The notes under the pieces are model-generated. The model was not told the DNA's origin. It was given only the letters and a program-made list of their open reading frames with translations, and did not search any database. A stretch of 64,000 nucleotides of DNA. Source: Chlorogloeopsis sp. ULAP01 (GTDB lineage Bacteria > Cyanobacteriota > Cyanobacteriia > Cyanobacteriales > Nostocaceae). The stretch is from NCBI RefSeq assembly GCF_030381805.1, contig NZ_JAUDRH010000001.1, forward strand, positions 496,001 through 560,000, read 5' to 3'. The stretch's first letter is position 1; the number at the start of each line of letters is the position of its first letter. Shown one piece after another: positions 54,401-61,537 of this stretch. The position numbers and the translations under genes are program-made.

Positions 54401-55512
54401 TCAAAGATGAATTTCTGGCTGTACTCTCCCACGAATTGCGAGCACCACTCAACCCGATCCTGGGCTGGGCAAAGCTCTTGCAAACTCGCAAGCTAAATGA
54501 AAACAAAATGGCAGAAGCCTTCGCCACTATTGAGCGGAACGCTAGATTGCAGACGCAACTAATTGATGATCTACTTGATGTTGCCAGAATTTTGCGCGGC
54601 AAACTCAGCATAAATGCTACCTCCGTCAATCTTGCCTCTGTAATTGCAGCTGCGATCGATACAGTCAAAACAGCAGCGATCGCTAAATCCATTTCACTCC
54701 ACCCTGAATTACCCAATATTGGGCAAGCATCTGGTGATACTGCTCGTCTCCAGCAAATCGTCTGGAACTTGCTATCTAATGCCATCAAGTTCACTCCGAA
54801 TCATGGACAAGTTAATATCAAACTTCAACGAGTGGAAAATCAAGCAGAAATTAAAGTCACAGATACCGGCAAAGGCATCAACCCAAACTTTCTCCCCCAC
54901 ATTTTTGAATCGTTCCGACAGGAAGACGCCTCGATCACCCGCAAGTACGGAGGGCTGGGGCTAGGATTAGCGATCGTCCGGCAGTTGGTTGAGGCTCACG
55001 GCGGCACCATCTCAGCCGACAGTCCCGGTGAAGGATTGGGAGCCACTTTCACTGTCCGCTTGCCACTACTAAAAGTTGAACCAGAAATCCAGCAAACTGA
55101 TGAGTTGCCACAAAAAGAACTCAATCTCATGGGCATTAGAATCCTCGCAGTCGATGATGATCCCGATGCTCGTGAGCTATTAACAGTATTGCTTACCCAG
55201 TATGGGGCAGAAGTTCTAAGCGTTGCATCTGCCCCAGAAGTGCTGGCAAATTTGGCATCCTTTCAACCAGATGTCTTAGTCAGTGATATTGGGATGCCTG
55301 ATGTTGATGGCTATACCCTGCTCCAACAGATTCGGACTTTATCTCCTGCAAAAGGCGGACAAGTTCCGGCAATTGCCCTAACTGCTTATGCCAGAGAAAA
55401 CGATTACCAGCGAGCCTTAACCTGTGGTTTTCAAAGGCATGTGACAAAACCCCTGGAACCAGAACAATTAGTTCAAGCTGTGGTGGCACTTGTACCGGAT
55501 AAAATAAACTAG
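51481..55512 (+). CDS. REC-PAS6-histidine kinase-REC hybrid sensor
   Basis: A 1343-residue soluble hybrid kinase. The N-terminal receiver-like domain (about 1-130) keeps VIVIADSDESN but has ELN instead of the phospho-acceptor Asp (GILLELNSRH), so it is a pseudo-receiver. Six PAS modules follow (about 140-265, 275-395, 415-525, 575-695, 700-820 and 828-945). Then HisKA with His984 in AVLSHELRAPLNPILG, an intact HATPase (GLGLGLAIV), and a true receiver with Asp1269 in VSDIGMPDVDG and Lys in HVTKPLEPE. Six PAS copies suggest several stimuli. No partner gene is adjacent. Confidence 0.92.
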   Translation: MLTHRTVIVIADSDESNNDYEHQLQQDVSFAYRILTERYRTKILTLSQSQQIDGILLELNSRHSGSFDFLRQMKEQMGDRCPPIVVIGSGDAEIVVQAFKNGATEYLIKERLTPDDLRLGMRSAIKNAQLQRELQRNQEQFQTSIENMLDCFGIFSSMRDESGQIVDFRIDYLNAAACDNNRMPKHKQIGRGLCELLPAHRASGLFDEYCRLVETGEALIKDSLVYEDTYGEQQLVRAFDIRATKLNDGFVASWRDITDRKRMELELSQTAAALNASQQLYRELAQAMPQMVWTADARGFVNYWNQRWHEYTGLNEAESMGLAGITTVHPDERDRTLEQWQQSVANGERFEIEYRICRWDGVYHWFICRGIPTQDSQGQLTGWIGTITDIDHQKRLEEKLLNEIANHQHTEQNLRAANQKITNILESMTDAFVALDPDWRITYVNQMTARINQVSPEELIGKSHWEVWAATKNSILEENYQRAIAEQIPVHFEYFYESRQRWYEVHAYPAPDGLGIYYCDISDRKQIEYGLRQQAAQLEQTNLTLQETLEELQVAQEELRQQNEELVIAHNLAEAEGKRYRDLFNFAPNGYVVTDANGMIQEANQAIATLVVINQSYLVNKPLAVYISDSDLRAFRNLLNNLYRQSQAQKLQTEELSLKSANGHPIPVAITGTAMRDAQGRIAGVRWLIQDITERKQAQAALAANEARLRGFVDANVVGILYGDIYGNINEANDELLRIIGYTQEDLRAGRLRWIDLTPSEYLPLDEQAIAEARANGACTPYEKEYIRKDGSRVPVLVGYSLVGEAREESVAFILDLSDRKQAEEALRLSEEHYRYLAEAIPQLVWTCNASGVYDYVNQRLCEYIGLSFEQIIGTGWLCAVHPNDLKATQAAWMNAVHHGSCYRHEYRLRRAADHSYRWHLALGLPLKDKQGRVVKWFGTCTDIHDQKELEIEREHLLQLERAAREAAERANRIKDEFLAVLSHELRAPLNPILGWAKLLQTRKLNENKMAEAFATIERNARLQTQLIDDLLDVARILRGKLSINATSVNLASVIAAAIDTVKTAAIAKSISLHPELPNIGQASGDTARLQQIVWNLLSNAIKFTPNHGQVNIKLQRVENQAEIKVTDTGKGINPNFLPHIFESFRQEDASITRKYGGLGLGLAIVRQLVEAHGGTISADSPGEGLGATFTVRLPLLKVEPEIQQTDELPQKELNLMGIRILAVDDDPDARELLTVLLTQYGAEVLSVASAPEVLANLASFQPDVLVSDIGMPDVDGYTLLQQIRTLSPAKGGQVPAIALTAYARENDYQRALTCGFQRHVTKPLEPEQLVQAVVALVPDKIN

Positions 55513-55670
55513 TTTGTCAAATACCTAAGTGGAAATTTGGAAACCCAGTATTTTGAGACAAATTCTGGGCGATCGCACAAAGAGCGTTGCTGATTTAGGC
55601 TATGAAAATAATTTTGCGTCATTCCAAAATCTTTGCCCAGAGGCAATATATCGCGTCTGGACATTCGGAT

Positions 55671-56225
55671 TCATAACTCTCTTTTAAGTAAAGAAAATAC
55701 TTTCAAATCATGAAAGTGTCCTTTCCAAAAACCGTATTCTCTCAAAATTCCTTCCTCTACAAATCCTAAATTTCCTAACAATTTCACAGAGGAAATATTT
55801 TCTCTCATTACCATTGCTTCAATTCGATTCAAAGCTAATTGGTGAAAACCCCAATTAATAATAGCTTTTAAAGCTTCTGTCATTATGCCCTTTTGCCAGT
55901 GCACCCTAGCAAGCTCATATCCGATTTCTGCCTGAAACTCGTTTTTAATACCATAGCCACAAGAGCCAATAATGATATTATCTTCTTTTCTCGCAATTCC
56001 CCAGCGTATTCCCTGTTTATTCTCAAATCTCTCCCTACGCCGCTCAATCAAACACTGAGCTTGTTCTAAACAAGTGAAAGTTTCTAAGTCATGAAACTTA
56101 GTTACCTCATCATCTGCAAAAATCTCAAAAATGGCTGGTGCATCAACTAATTGTATCTCCCTAAGAATCAAATTCTTAGTTTCAAGTTGTGGAAAATTTT
56201 TGAAGACAGCACTTTTATTGCTCAC
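55671..56225 (-). CDS. GNAT N-acetyltransferase, RimJ/RimL-like
   Basis: A 184-residue acetyltransferase (GTG start). It shows NLILREIQLVDAPAIFEIFA at the start, WGIARKEDNIIIGSCGYGI, the acetyl-CoA binding region YELARVHWQKGIMTEALKAI, and RIEAMVMRENISSVKLLGNL. This is the ribosomal-protein or small-molecule N-acetyltransferase group; the substrate is unknown. It lies downstream of xseA-xseB on the same strand but 27 bases from xseB's stop, so it may be cotranscribed. Confidence 0.9.
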   Translation of the reverse strand: MSNKSAVFKNFPQLETKNLILREIQLVDAPAIFEIFADDEVTKFHDLETFTCLEQAQCLIERRRERFENKQGIRWGIARKEDNIIIGSCGYGIKNEFQAEIGYELARVHWQKGIMTEALKAIINWGFHQLALNRIEAMVMRENISSVKLLGNLGFVEEGILREYGFWKGHFHDLKVFSLLKREL

Positions 56226-56252
56226 AATCTTGCTAATAGTAAAAGTAATATC

Positions 56253-56486
56253 TTACTCATCACTCAAAGTTTCAATCAACAAATCCACCTGTTCCTGTCG
56301 CTGCTGCAAAAACTTTTCACACTCACGCAAATTTTCCACAGCCTTAGCAAATTGCTCAAACACATCTGCCAACTCCAAATTACCCGCTTCAATGCGAGCA
56401 ATAATATTTTCTATCTCAGCAACCTTCGCTTCGTAATTCCAAACCTCTACAGATTTAGAATTAGAAGAACTATTACGCTTAATCAT
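56253..56486 (-). CDS. xseB: Exodeoxyribonuclease VII small subunit
   Basis: A 77-residue helical protein: WNYEAKVAEIENIIARIEAG and LELADVFEQFAKAVENLREC are the standard two-helix pattern. Several small subunits bind XseA to make the single-strand-specific exonuclease VII. It follows xseA, with a dispersed repeat in the 72-base gap. Confidence 0.93.
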   Translation of the reverse strand: MIKRNSSSNSKSVEVWNYEAKVAEIENIIARIEAGNLELADVFEQFAKAVENLRECEKFLQQRQEQVDLLIETLSDE

Positions 56487-56499
56487 TTAAATCTTTCTG

Positions 56500-56550
56500 T
56501 CCTACTCTACGAGAAGCCGCTGACGCGTCTAATGCGTCTTGGCGGTTCAA
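56500..56550. repeat. Dispersed repeat between xseA and xseB
   Basis: CTACGAGAAGCCGCTGACGC and GTCTAATGCGTCTTGGCGG are close to the very common cyanobacterial ACGAGAAGCCGC...GACGCGTCTA element; a related fragment is at 23555-23580. It separates two genes that are usually tightly coupled. Confidence 0.65.
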
Positions 56551-56558
56551 ATTTCTAA

Positions 56559-57791
56559 CTATTTTGTTTCCATAACCTTTACTTTAACCTCACCCTGACC
56601 CAACTGAATCAATAACTCTTGCCCTACTCCCAACTCAGCCGCATTGCGAACAATTATCCCATTTTCTTGCCTAACTACCGCATAACCCCGTTGCAACACA
56701 GCTTTTGGATCAAGAGTTGCCAACTTTTGTCGCAACATCTCTAAATGCTGATTGGCGTGCTGCAATTTACTAGTGGTGGATTGTAGCAGTCGCCGACGTT
56801 TCCAACTTAATATCTGTAGCTCTTGCTGTACCTGTGCATCCAACCGCAAACGCCGCAAACGATTTCGCAAGCCTTGGAGTTGATTTTCCGCAGTTTCTAA
56901 CTCGCCATACACCACCTGTTGTAAAGCGGTAATTCGCTGTCGATGCTGATTATATAAATCTACAAGCGCGGGAACAACTCTTTCTGCGGCGGCAGTAGGA
57001 GTATGTACGCTCTCATCTGCAACTAAATCTACTAAAGACTCATCTCTTTGATGCCCTATGCCGGTAATCACAGGAATCGAACAATTGGCAACTGCTCGCA
57101 CCACTCGCTCATCATTAAAGCAAGCTAATTCTTCAACAGCACCTCCACCCCGCGATAAAATTAGCACCTCGGCACGTCCATCTCGTTCTACTCTTTGAAT
57201 GGCAGTAACGATAGATTCGGGCGCTTGTTCTCCTTGTACTATGGCTGGCGAAAATAAAATATGTAAACCTGAATACCTGTGTTTAAGAGTCTTTTGAATG
57301 TCTCCCCAAGCGGCGGCAGTGGGTGAAGTGACAACAGCGATAATTTGGGGATGGTGAGGAAGCGATCGCTTTCTTTCGGGAGCAAATAAACCTTCTGCCT
57401 CTAAACGATTTCGCAATTGTTGGTAACGTAGCGCTTGCAAACCAACACCAGCAGGTAAAGCTTGCCAAACAGAAAGCTGATATTCTCCCCGTTGGGGATA
57501 AACTCGCATACTGCCCAAGATAATGAGCTGCTCGCCGACTATGGGCATTTGCATGAGTTTGGGCAATTGGCTATTCCAGACTACACACTTAATTGCAGCC
57601 CCAGCATCGGGATCTTGCAGTGTAAAAAATAAACCACTGCGGTGCTGATTAGCACTTGAAACTTCTCCAATTACCCAAATTTGCCGCAGTTGTTCATCTT
57701 GCTCTAATAAAAAACGGATGTAGTCAGTCAACCCAGCAACTGAAACTGCTGTATCAGGAATCAAAAAGTCCCCAAAGTCCCCACTTATCAT
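56559..57791 (-). CDS. xseA: Exodeoxyribonuclease VII large subunit
   Basis: A 410-residue protein from ATG 57791. The open frame extends to TTG 57872, but homologs begin close to the shorter start (SVAGLTDYIRFLLEQD). An OB-fold (IWVIGEVSSANQHRSGLFFT) is followed by the nuclease domain with RSLPHHPQIIAVVTSPTAAA and ILSRGGGAVEELACFNDERV, GIGHQRDESLVDLVADESVH, a long coiled coil, and the end AVLQRGYAVVRQENG. With XseB it degrades single-stranded DNA. It is divergent from the nitroreductase gene. Confidence 0.95.
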   Translation of the reverse strand: MISGDFGDFLIPDTAVSVAGLTDYIRFLLEQDEQLRQIWVIGEVSSANQHRSGLFFTLQDPDAGAAIKCVVWNSQLPKLMQMPIVGEQLIILGSMRVYPQRGEYQLSVWQALPAGVGLQALRYQQLRNRLEAEGLFAPERKRSLPHHPQIIAVVTSPTAAAWGDIQKTLKHRYSGLHILFSPAIVQGEQAPESIVTAIQRVERDGRAEVLILSRGGGAVEELACFNDERVVRAVANCSIPVITGIGHQRDESLVDLVADESVHTPTAAAERVVPALVDLYNQHRQRITALQQVVYGELETAENQLQGLRNRLRRLRLDAQVQQELQILSWKRRRLLQSTTSKLQHANQHLEMLRQKLATLDPKAVLQRGYAVVRQENGIIVRNAAELGVGQELLIQLGQGEVKVKVMETK

Positions 57792-57886
57792 AACAATGCT
57801 TGTAGTCGCTACACTTAAGCTGACAGTATCTGCTGTGCCTTTCCAATTTAGCTCATCTTTTGTTGCAATCAAAAAGCGAGAAAATC

Positions 57887-58507
57887 ATGGAAAAACCTGC
57901 TAATTCTCAGTATCCTATTGATCAATTATTGCAAAAGCGTTGGAGTCCTCTCGCATTTGCAAAACAGCAAGTCGAACCAGAAAAGCTTTGCAGTTTACTA
58001 GAAGCGTCTCGTTGGGCTGCTTCTTCATATAACGAGCAGCCTTGGCACTTTATCGTTGCGACTCAAGACAATCCAGAGGAATTCAACCGTTTGCTGAGTT
58101 GCCTTGCAGAAGGAAATCAAGTGTGGGCAAAGAATGCCCCTGTTTTGATGCTATCGGTAGCAAAGCTTTACTTTGAAAAGAATGGAAAAGAAAACCGTCA
58201 TGCTTTTCACGATGTGGGGGCAGCAGCTTGTAGTATGGCAACTCAAGCAACTTCTCTAGGCTTATTTATTCACCAAATGGCAGGATTCGATGTTTCTAAG
58301 GCGCGGGAGTTGTACAGCATTCCTGAGGGATATGAACCAGTCGCAGCGATCGCAGTTGGATATCCAGGCAATCCGGAAGAATTACCTGAACAATACCAAC
58401 AACGTGAATTTGCTCCACGCCAGCGCCAGCCCCTAGAAACATTTGTGTTTACCGGAAGTTGGGGAGAGACTTCGCCTGTCGTATCTGATGGGAAAACATC
58501 TAACTAA
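57887..58507 (+). CDS. Nitroreductase-family FMN oxidoreductase
   Basis: A 206-residue protein from ATG 57887 (GCGAG at 57876-57880). Landmarks: LLQKRWSPLAFAKQQVEPEK with the FMN-phosphate Arg and Ser, LLEASRWAASSYNEQPWHFI, and DVGAAACSMATQATSLGLFI. It would reduce nitroaromatics or quinones with NAD(P)H. Substrate unknown. Divergent from xseA with 95 bases between; it converges with the cysteine-rich protein downstream. Confidence 0.93.
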   Translation: MEKPANSQYPIDQLLQKRWSPLAFAKQQVEPEKLCSLLEASRWAASSYNEQPWHFIVATQDNPEEFNRLLSCLAEGNQVWAKNAPVLMLSVAKLYFEKNGKENRHAFHDVGAAACSMATQATSLGLFIHQMAGFDVSKARELYSIPEGYEPVAAIAVGYPGNPEELPEQYQQREFAPRQRQPLETFVFTGSWGETSPVVSDGKTSN

Positions 58508-58517
58508 CCATGCATAA

Positions 58518-59381
58518 TTAAGGATTGCAGTACATACATTGTCCTGGATCGGCGTATTCAATTCCATGAGGAAATCTTTTTTCTTGACTAAACCCACATT
58601 TTTGACATTGATCAATAACAGCAACAGTCAAGGAAGTCGGCATATAGCACATCGCACATGGTAATCCTTGAATTCTTCTAACAACCTCAAAACCAGGTGT
58701 AGAACATTGTGGGCAACGGCTGTTAATTTTTTTTACTAAATTTTGAGTGGCTTTAGCGATATTTTTCATCCGTGTAGGGTTATACATTGCCCGCATATCT
58801 GTTTCTAGATGTGCTTTTCCTGTCAGTGAATTTTTAATTATAAAATTCACCGCTTCTACTAATTTTTCTTCTGTAACTATTCCTTTAATAACTTCATTAT
58901 CATCTTGAGGAAATTCGCGGAACATAGCTACCAAACCATGTTCAGGGAAACCAATTTTTTTCGCAAATTTCAATGCTTGCTCGATATTTTCTACAACTAT
59001 ATGATTATGGTTAGTATCTGTGGAAAAGTCTTCACCAACAATTGTTAAATTATTGTTTTTATCTAAAAAAATTACAATTTCTCTGTTACTAGAAATAAAA
59101 GGTATTTCCGGATGGGGTGCAAAACTTCCTTCACTGGCGATTGCAAGAGTTGCACCAGTTAATTCTAATGCTTTTTCTGCTTTCAATTTTGCAGCTTCAA
59201 TTTGATTGCCTGGACGTTTAATTTCTCTAGTAAATGTACCGAAAGCATCAGTATTAAAATTTTGGGGTACGATAACTTGAATTCCTAACTCTGCTTCTAA
59301 AATTGGGGCAATAACTTTTTCTTTTTGGTGCATTGTCGCCAGCACTGCTACTCGGTTGGTAAATAATGAATCTATTGGCAT
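58518..59381 (-). CDS. Uncharacterised protein with C-terminal zinc-ribbon-like cysteines (DUF6671-like)
   Basis: A 287-residue soluble protein that I would place with DUF6671. The N-terminal part (FTNRVAVLATMHQKEKVIAP ... ASEGSFAPHPEIPFISSNRE) has an alpha/beta pattern with an A-T-M-H-x-K motif. The C-terminus holds four CxxC units: CPQC, CAMC, CQKC and CMYC, suggesting two zinc ribbons. No partner gene is evident. Function unknown; nucleic-acid binding is only a guess from the ribbons. Confidence 0.82.
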   Translation of the reverse strand: MPIDSLFTNRVAVLATMHQKEKVIAPILEAELGIQVIVPQNFNTDAFGTFTREIKRPGNQIEAAKLKAEKALELTGATLAIASEGSFAPHPEIPFISSNREIVIFLDKNNNLTIVGEDFSTDTNHNHIVVENIEQALKFAKKIGFPEHGLVAMFREFPQDDNEVIKGIVTEEKLVEAVNFIIKNSLTGKAHLETDMRAMYNPTRMKNIAKATQNLVKKINSRCPQCSTPGFEVVRRIQGLPCAMCYMPTSLTVAVIDQCQKCGFSQEKRFPHGIEYADPGQCMYCNP

Positions 59382-59624
59382 TTTTTACCTCCGCTTTAGT
59401 ATGGGTTGGGAAAGACACTTCTTTATGAATCTACAAAAAGGCGATCGCCCCAGGGTGAACACCTTCAAGTGGTGATTGTATTACGAAGTACGTACAAAAC
59501 TACCCACACTACTGTCGGTGTTGATATCCCTTCAAGAGTAGAGGATTTTGGTACGGCAACCCAACAATAGCCTAGCGCCATATAGGCGAAAATGAAATTT
59601 TAAATGTGACAAAAACATTGCCCG

Positions 59625-59930
59625 ATGGATGGACGAGAGTTTTACTCTAGCTTGATTCGACTTCACATTCTGCATCATGCAGTTCAAGAACCAATTTTTG
59701 GACTAGGTATTATTGAAGAACTGGCACGCCACGGCTATAAACTCAGTGCTGGAACCCTCTACCCAATGCTGCATGACATGGAGAGCAAGGGCTACCTATC
59801 TTCTGTAGAGGAGCGATCGGGGCGGCAATTGCGGAAATATTACCGGGCAACTCCTCAAGGTAAAGCTATGCTAGATGAAGCGAAGGAAAAGGTAAAAGAG
59901 CTTTTTGGTGAATTGTTTGAGGAAGAGTAA
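59625..59930 (+). CDS. PadR-family transcriptional regulator
   Basis: A 101-residue winged-helix protein: LIRLHILHHAVQEPIFGLGI, then LSAGTLYPMLHDMESKGYLS as recognition helix and RKYYRATPQGKAMLDEAKEK as wing and start of the dimer helix. This is the short PadR-s2 type. An inverted repeat CCTA-N8-TAGG (59571-59586) lies upstream and could be its operator. It converges with the APC permease gene, which may be its target. Confidence 0.92.
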   Translation: MDGREFYSSLIRLHILHHAVQEPIFGLGIIEELARHGYKLSAGTLYPMLHDMESKGYLSSVEERSGRQLRKYYRATPQGKAMLDEAKEKVKELFGELFEEE

Positions 59931-60038
59931 TAAAAGATTACTATGTTTTGCTATTTTGATTGAGACCAAATTTAGCAGACATTTTGCTTGCTCGACGGGA
60001 AATCAGGGCATCCATCTCATTTAAGCCCCACTCTTGTA

Positions 60039-61361
60039 TCAATCTTCAGCAGAATAGGCAGATAGATTTTGCATCACCCATCGCCACACTAGCCCAACGG
60101 CGATCAGCCCCAATCCCATCAACCAGATCTGCTGCTCAACCCAAAAAGCCAGAAACAGGCACGCACATAAACCAACCCAGGCAATCCATCGGGGATATAA
60201 TCGATCCGAGTCAGGAATTTGTAGTGCGGATAAATCAGTCAGTGCGTAATACACCAATACTGTAAATGCACTAAATGACCAGGTGATTCGCACATCTCCA
60301 ATTAGCACAATGGCTGCGATCGCAACTCCCATAATGATGACTGCAATATAGGGTGTTGTAGACTGATTTAATCGGGCAACTACCCTTGGCAGATCACGGC
60401 GGCGACCCATTGCAAACAGCACACGAGATAAACCTAAAATCAGATTGAGCAAGACTCCCAGGGTTGCAGTCACAGCCCCCACAGCCATAATGATAGAACT
60501 ACCCGGCACAGCGAAATTACGAGCCGCCACTTCTAATGGTGCTACCTCTTGGCGGGTGACACTGCCCAAAGTATCCGCCCCTACAGAGCCAATGCCAACT
60601 ACAGCCACTCCTGTATAGAGCAACATGGTTATAATCAATGTTGTGATCATCGCTCTCGGAATTGTACGCCGAGGTTCACGAATTTCTTCCCCCAAGGTCG
60701 CAATACGCCCATAACCTGTATAAGCCACAAACATCAAAGCGGCAGCGTGGAACACAGATCCAATTGCTGTATTCGTTCCTCCCTCTGTTCCACTCTGAAA
60801 AAATGGCGTAAAGTTCGTAGCACCTTCTGCGATCGCAAGGGGTAAACCTGCTAGTACAAAAAAGACTAGCGAGAAGATTGTAACTGACACAATGCCGATA
60901 TTAATTACATTGGAGCGCTTAATGCCCGTTAAAATCAGACCAGTGAGAATGACAACAGCCCCCAACGCAGTGGGAACCAGCAATGAACGGTCAGACAAAC
61001 CGAATAAATTTAGCACATATCCAGCAAAGCCTAATGCTGCTGTGGCAGCAGAGGCGGATTTGGCAATTAAAAACATCCAACCTGCTGTAAATCCCAACCA
61101 AGGATTGAGATAACGGTAGCCGTATTCGTAGGCACCCCCACTCACAGGATGATTTGTTGCCAGTTGAGCACTGTTCAATCCATTACAAGTAGCAACCAAT
61201 GCTCCAATGGCAACGGCAATCAGCATGGCGGGGCCTGCTATTCCCGCCGCCAACCCAATACTGACAAATACACCTGTGCCTACAATGGAGCCTAAACCCA
61301 GAGCGATCGCCCCTGGAATACCTAGCTGCCGCTTGAGAGATTGGTGTGGTTGAGAAGCCAT
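60039..61361 (-). CDS. APC-superfamily amino acid permease
   Basis: A 440-residue, 12-helix transporter from ATG 61361; the upstream ATG at 61412 would add 17 polar residues that do not fit the family start. The first helix has LGLGSIVGTGVFVSIGLAAG, the substrate-site glycines of APC carriers, followed by HPVSGGAYEYGYRYLNP. It should carry amino acids by proton or cation coupling or exchange; specificity unknown. TATCGA-AAA-TCGATA (61450-61464) upstream is a perfect inverted repeat that may be an operator. Confidence 0.9.
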   Translation of the reverse strand: MASQPHQSLKRQLGIPGAIALGLGSIVGTGVFVSIGLAAGIAGPAMLIAVAIGALVATCNGLNSAQLATNHPVSGGAYEYGYRYLNPWLGFTAGWMFLIAKSASAATAALGFAGYVLNLFGLSDRSLLVPTALGAVVILTGLILTGIKRSNVINIGIVSVTIFSLVFFVLAGLPLAIAEGATNFTPFFQSGTEGGTNTAIGSVFHAAALMFVAYTGYGRIATLGEEIREPRRTIPRAMITTLIITMLLYTGVAVVGIGSVGADTLGSVTRQEVAPLEVAARNFAVPGSSIIMAVGAVTATLGVLLNLILGLSRVLFAMGRRRDLPRVVARLNQSTTPYIAVIIMGVAIAAIVLIGDVRITWSFSAFTVLVYYALTDLSALQIPDSDRLYPRWIAWVGLCACLFLAFWVEQQIWLMGLGLIAVGLVWRWVMQNLSAYSAED

Positions 61362-61449
61362 ACAATCCTTATAAATTCCGACTGTTTTACCGAGCTGACT
61401 GCTCAACAGCATCGTAACAGAGATTCTTACTGATGTATAGTTTTTCGTT

Positions 61450-61464
61450 ATCGAAAATCGATAT
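61450..61464. promoter_or_regulatory. Possible operator upstream of the permease
   Basis: TATCGA and TCGATA form a perfect 6-3-6 inverted repeat, 89 bases before the chosen ATG of the permease. The neighbouring PadR is one candidate binder, but the same palindrome is not found before padR. Confidence 0.35.
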
Positions 61465-61479
61465 ACAGAAACGACAAAT

Positions 61480-61535
61480 TTGGGTATTGGGTACTAGGTT
61501 TGTCATTTCTCATCCCTAGTCCCCAGTTCTTCTTC
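61480..61535. repeat. Short tandem repeats between permease and Hsp70-like gene
   Basis: GGGTATTGGGTACTAGG and CATCCCTAGTCCCCAGTTC words: the same CCCCAGT heptamer class as in the in-gene insertion at 26140-26162. Confidence 0.6.
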
Positions 61536-61537
61536 CA

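Noticed and set aside
59571..59590. CCTA-N8-TAGG upstream of padR as a PadR operator
   Set aside because: The spacing is suggestive, but the half-sites are only four bases long, do not match the known ATGT-N8-ACAT consensus, and are not repeated before the permease; not listed as a feature.
59960..60265. 101-codon frame on the plus strand
   Set aside because: Antisense shadow of the APC permease 3' end.
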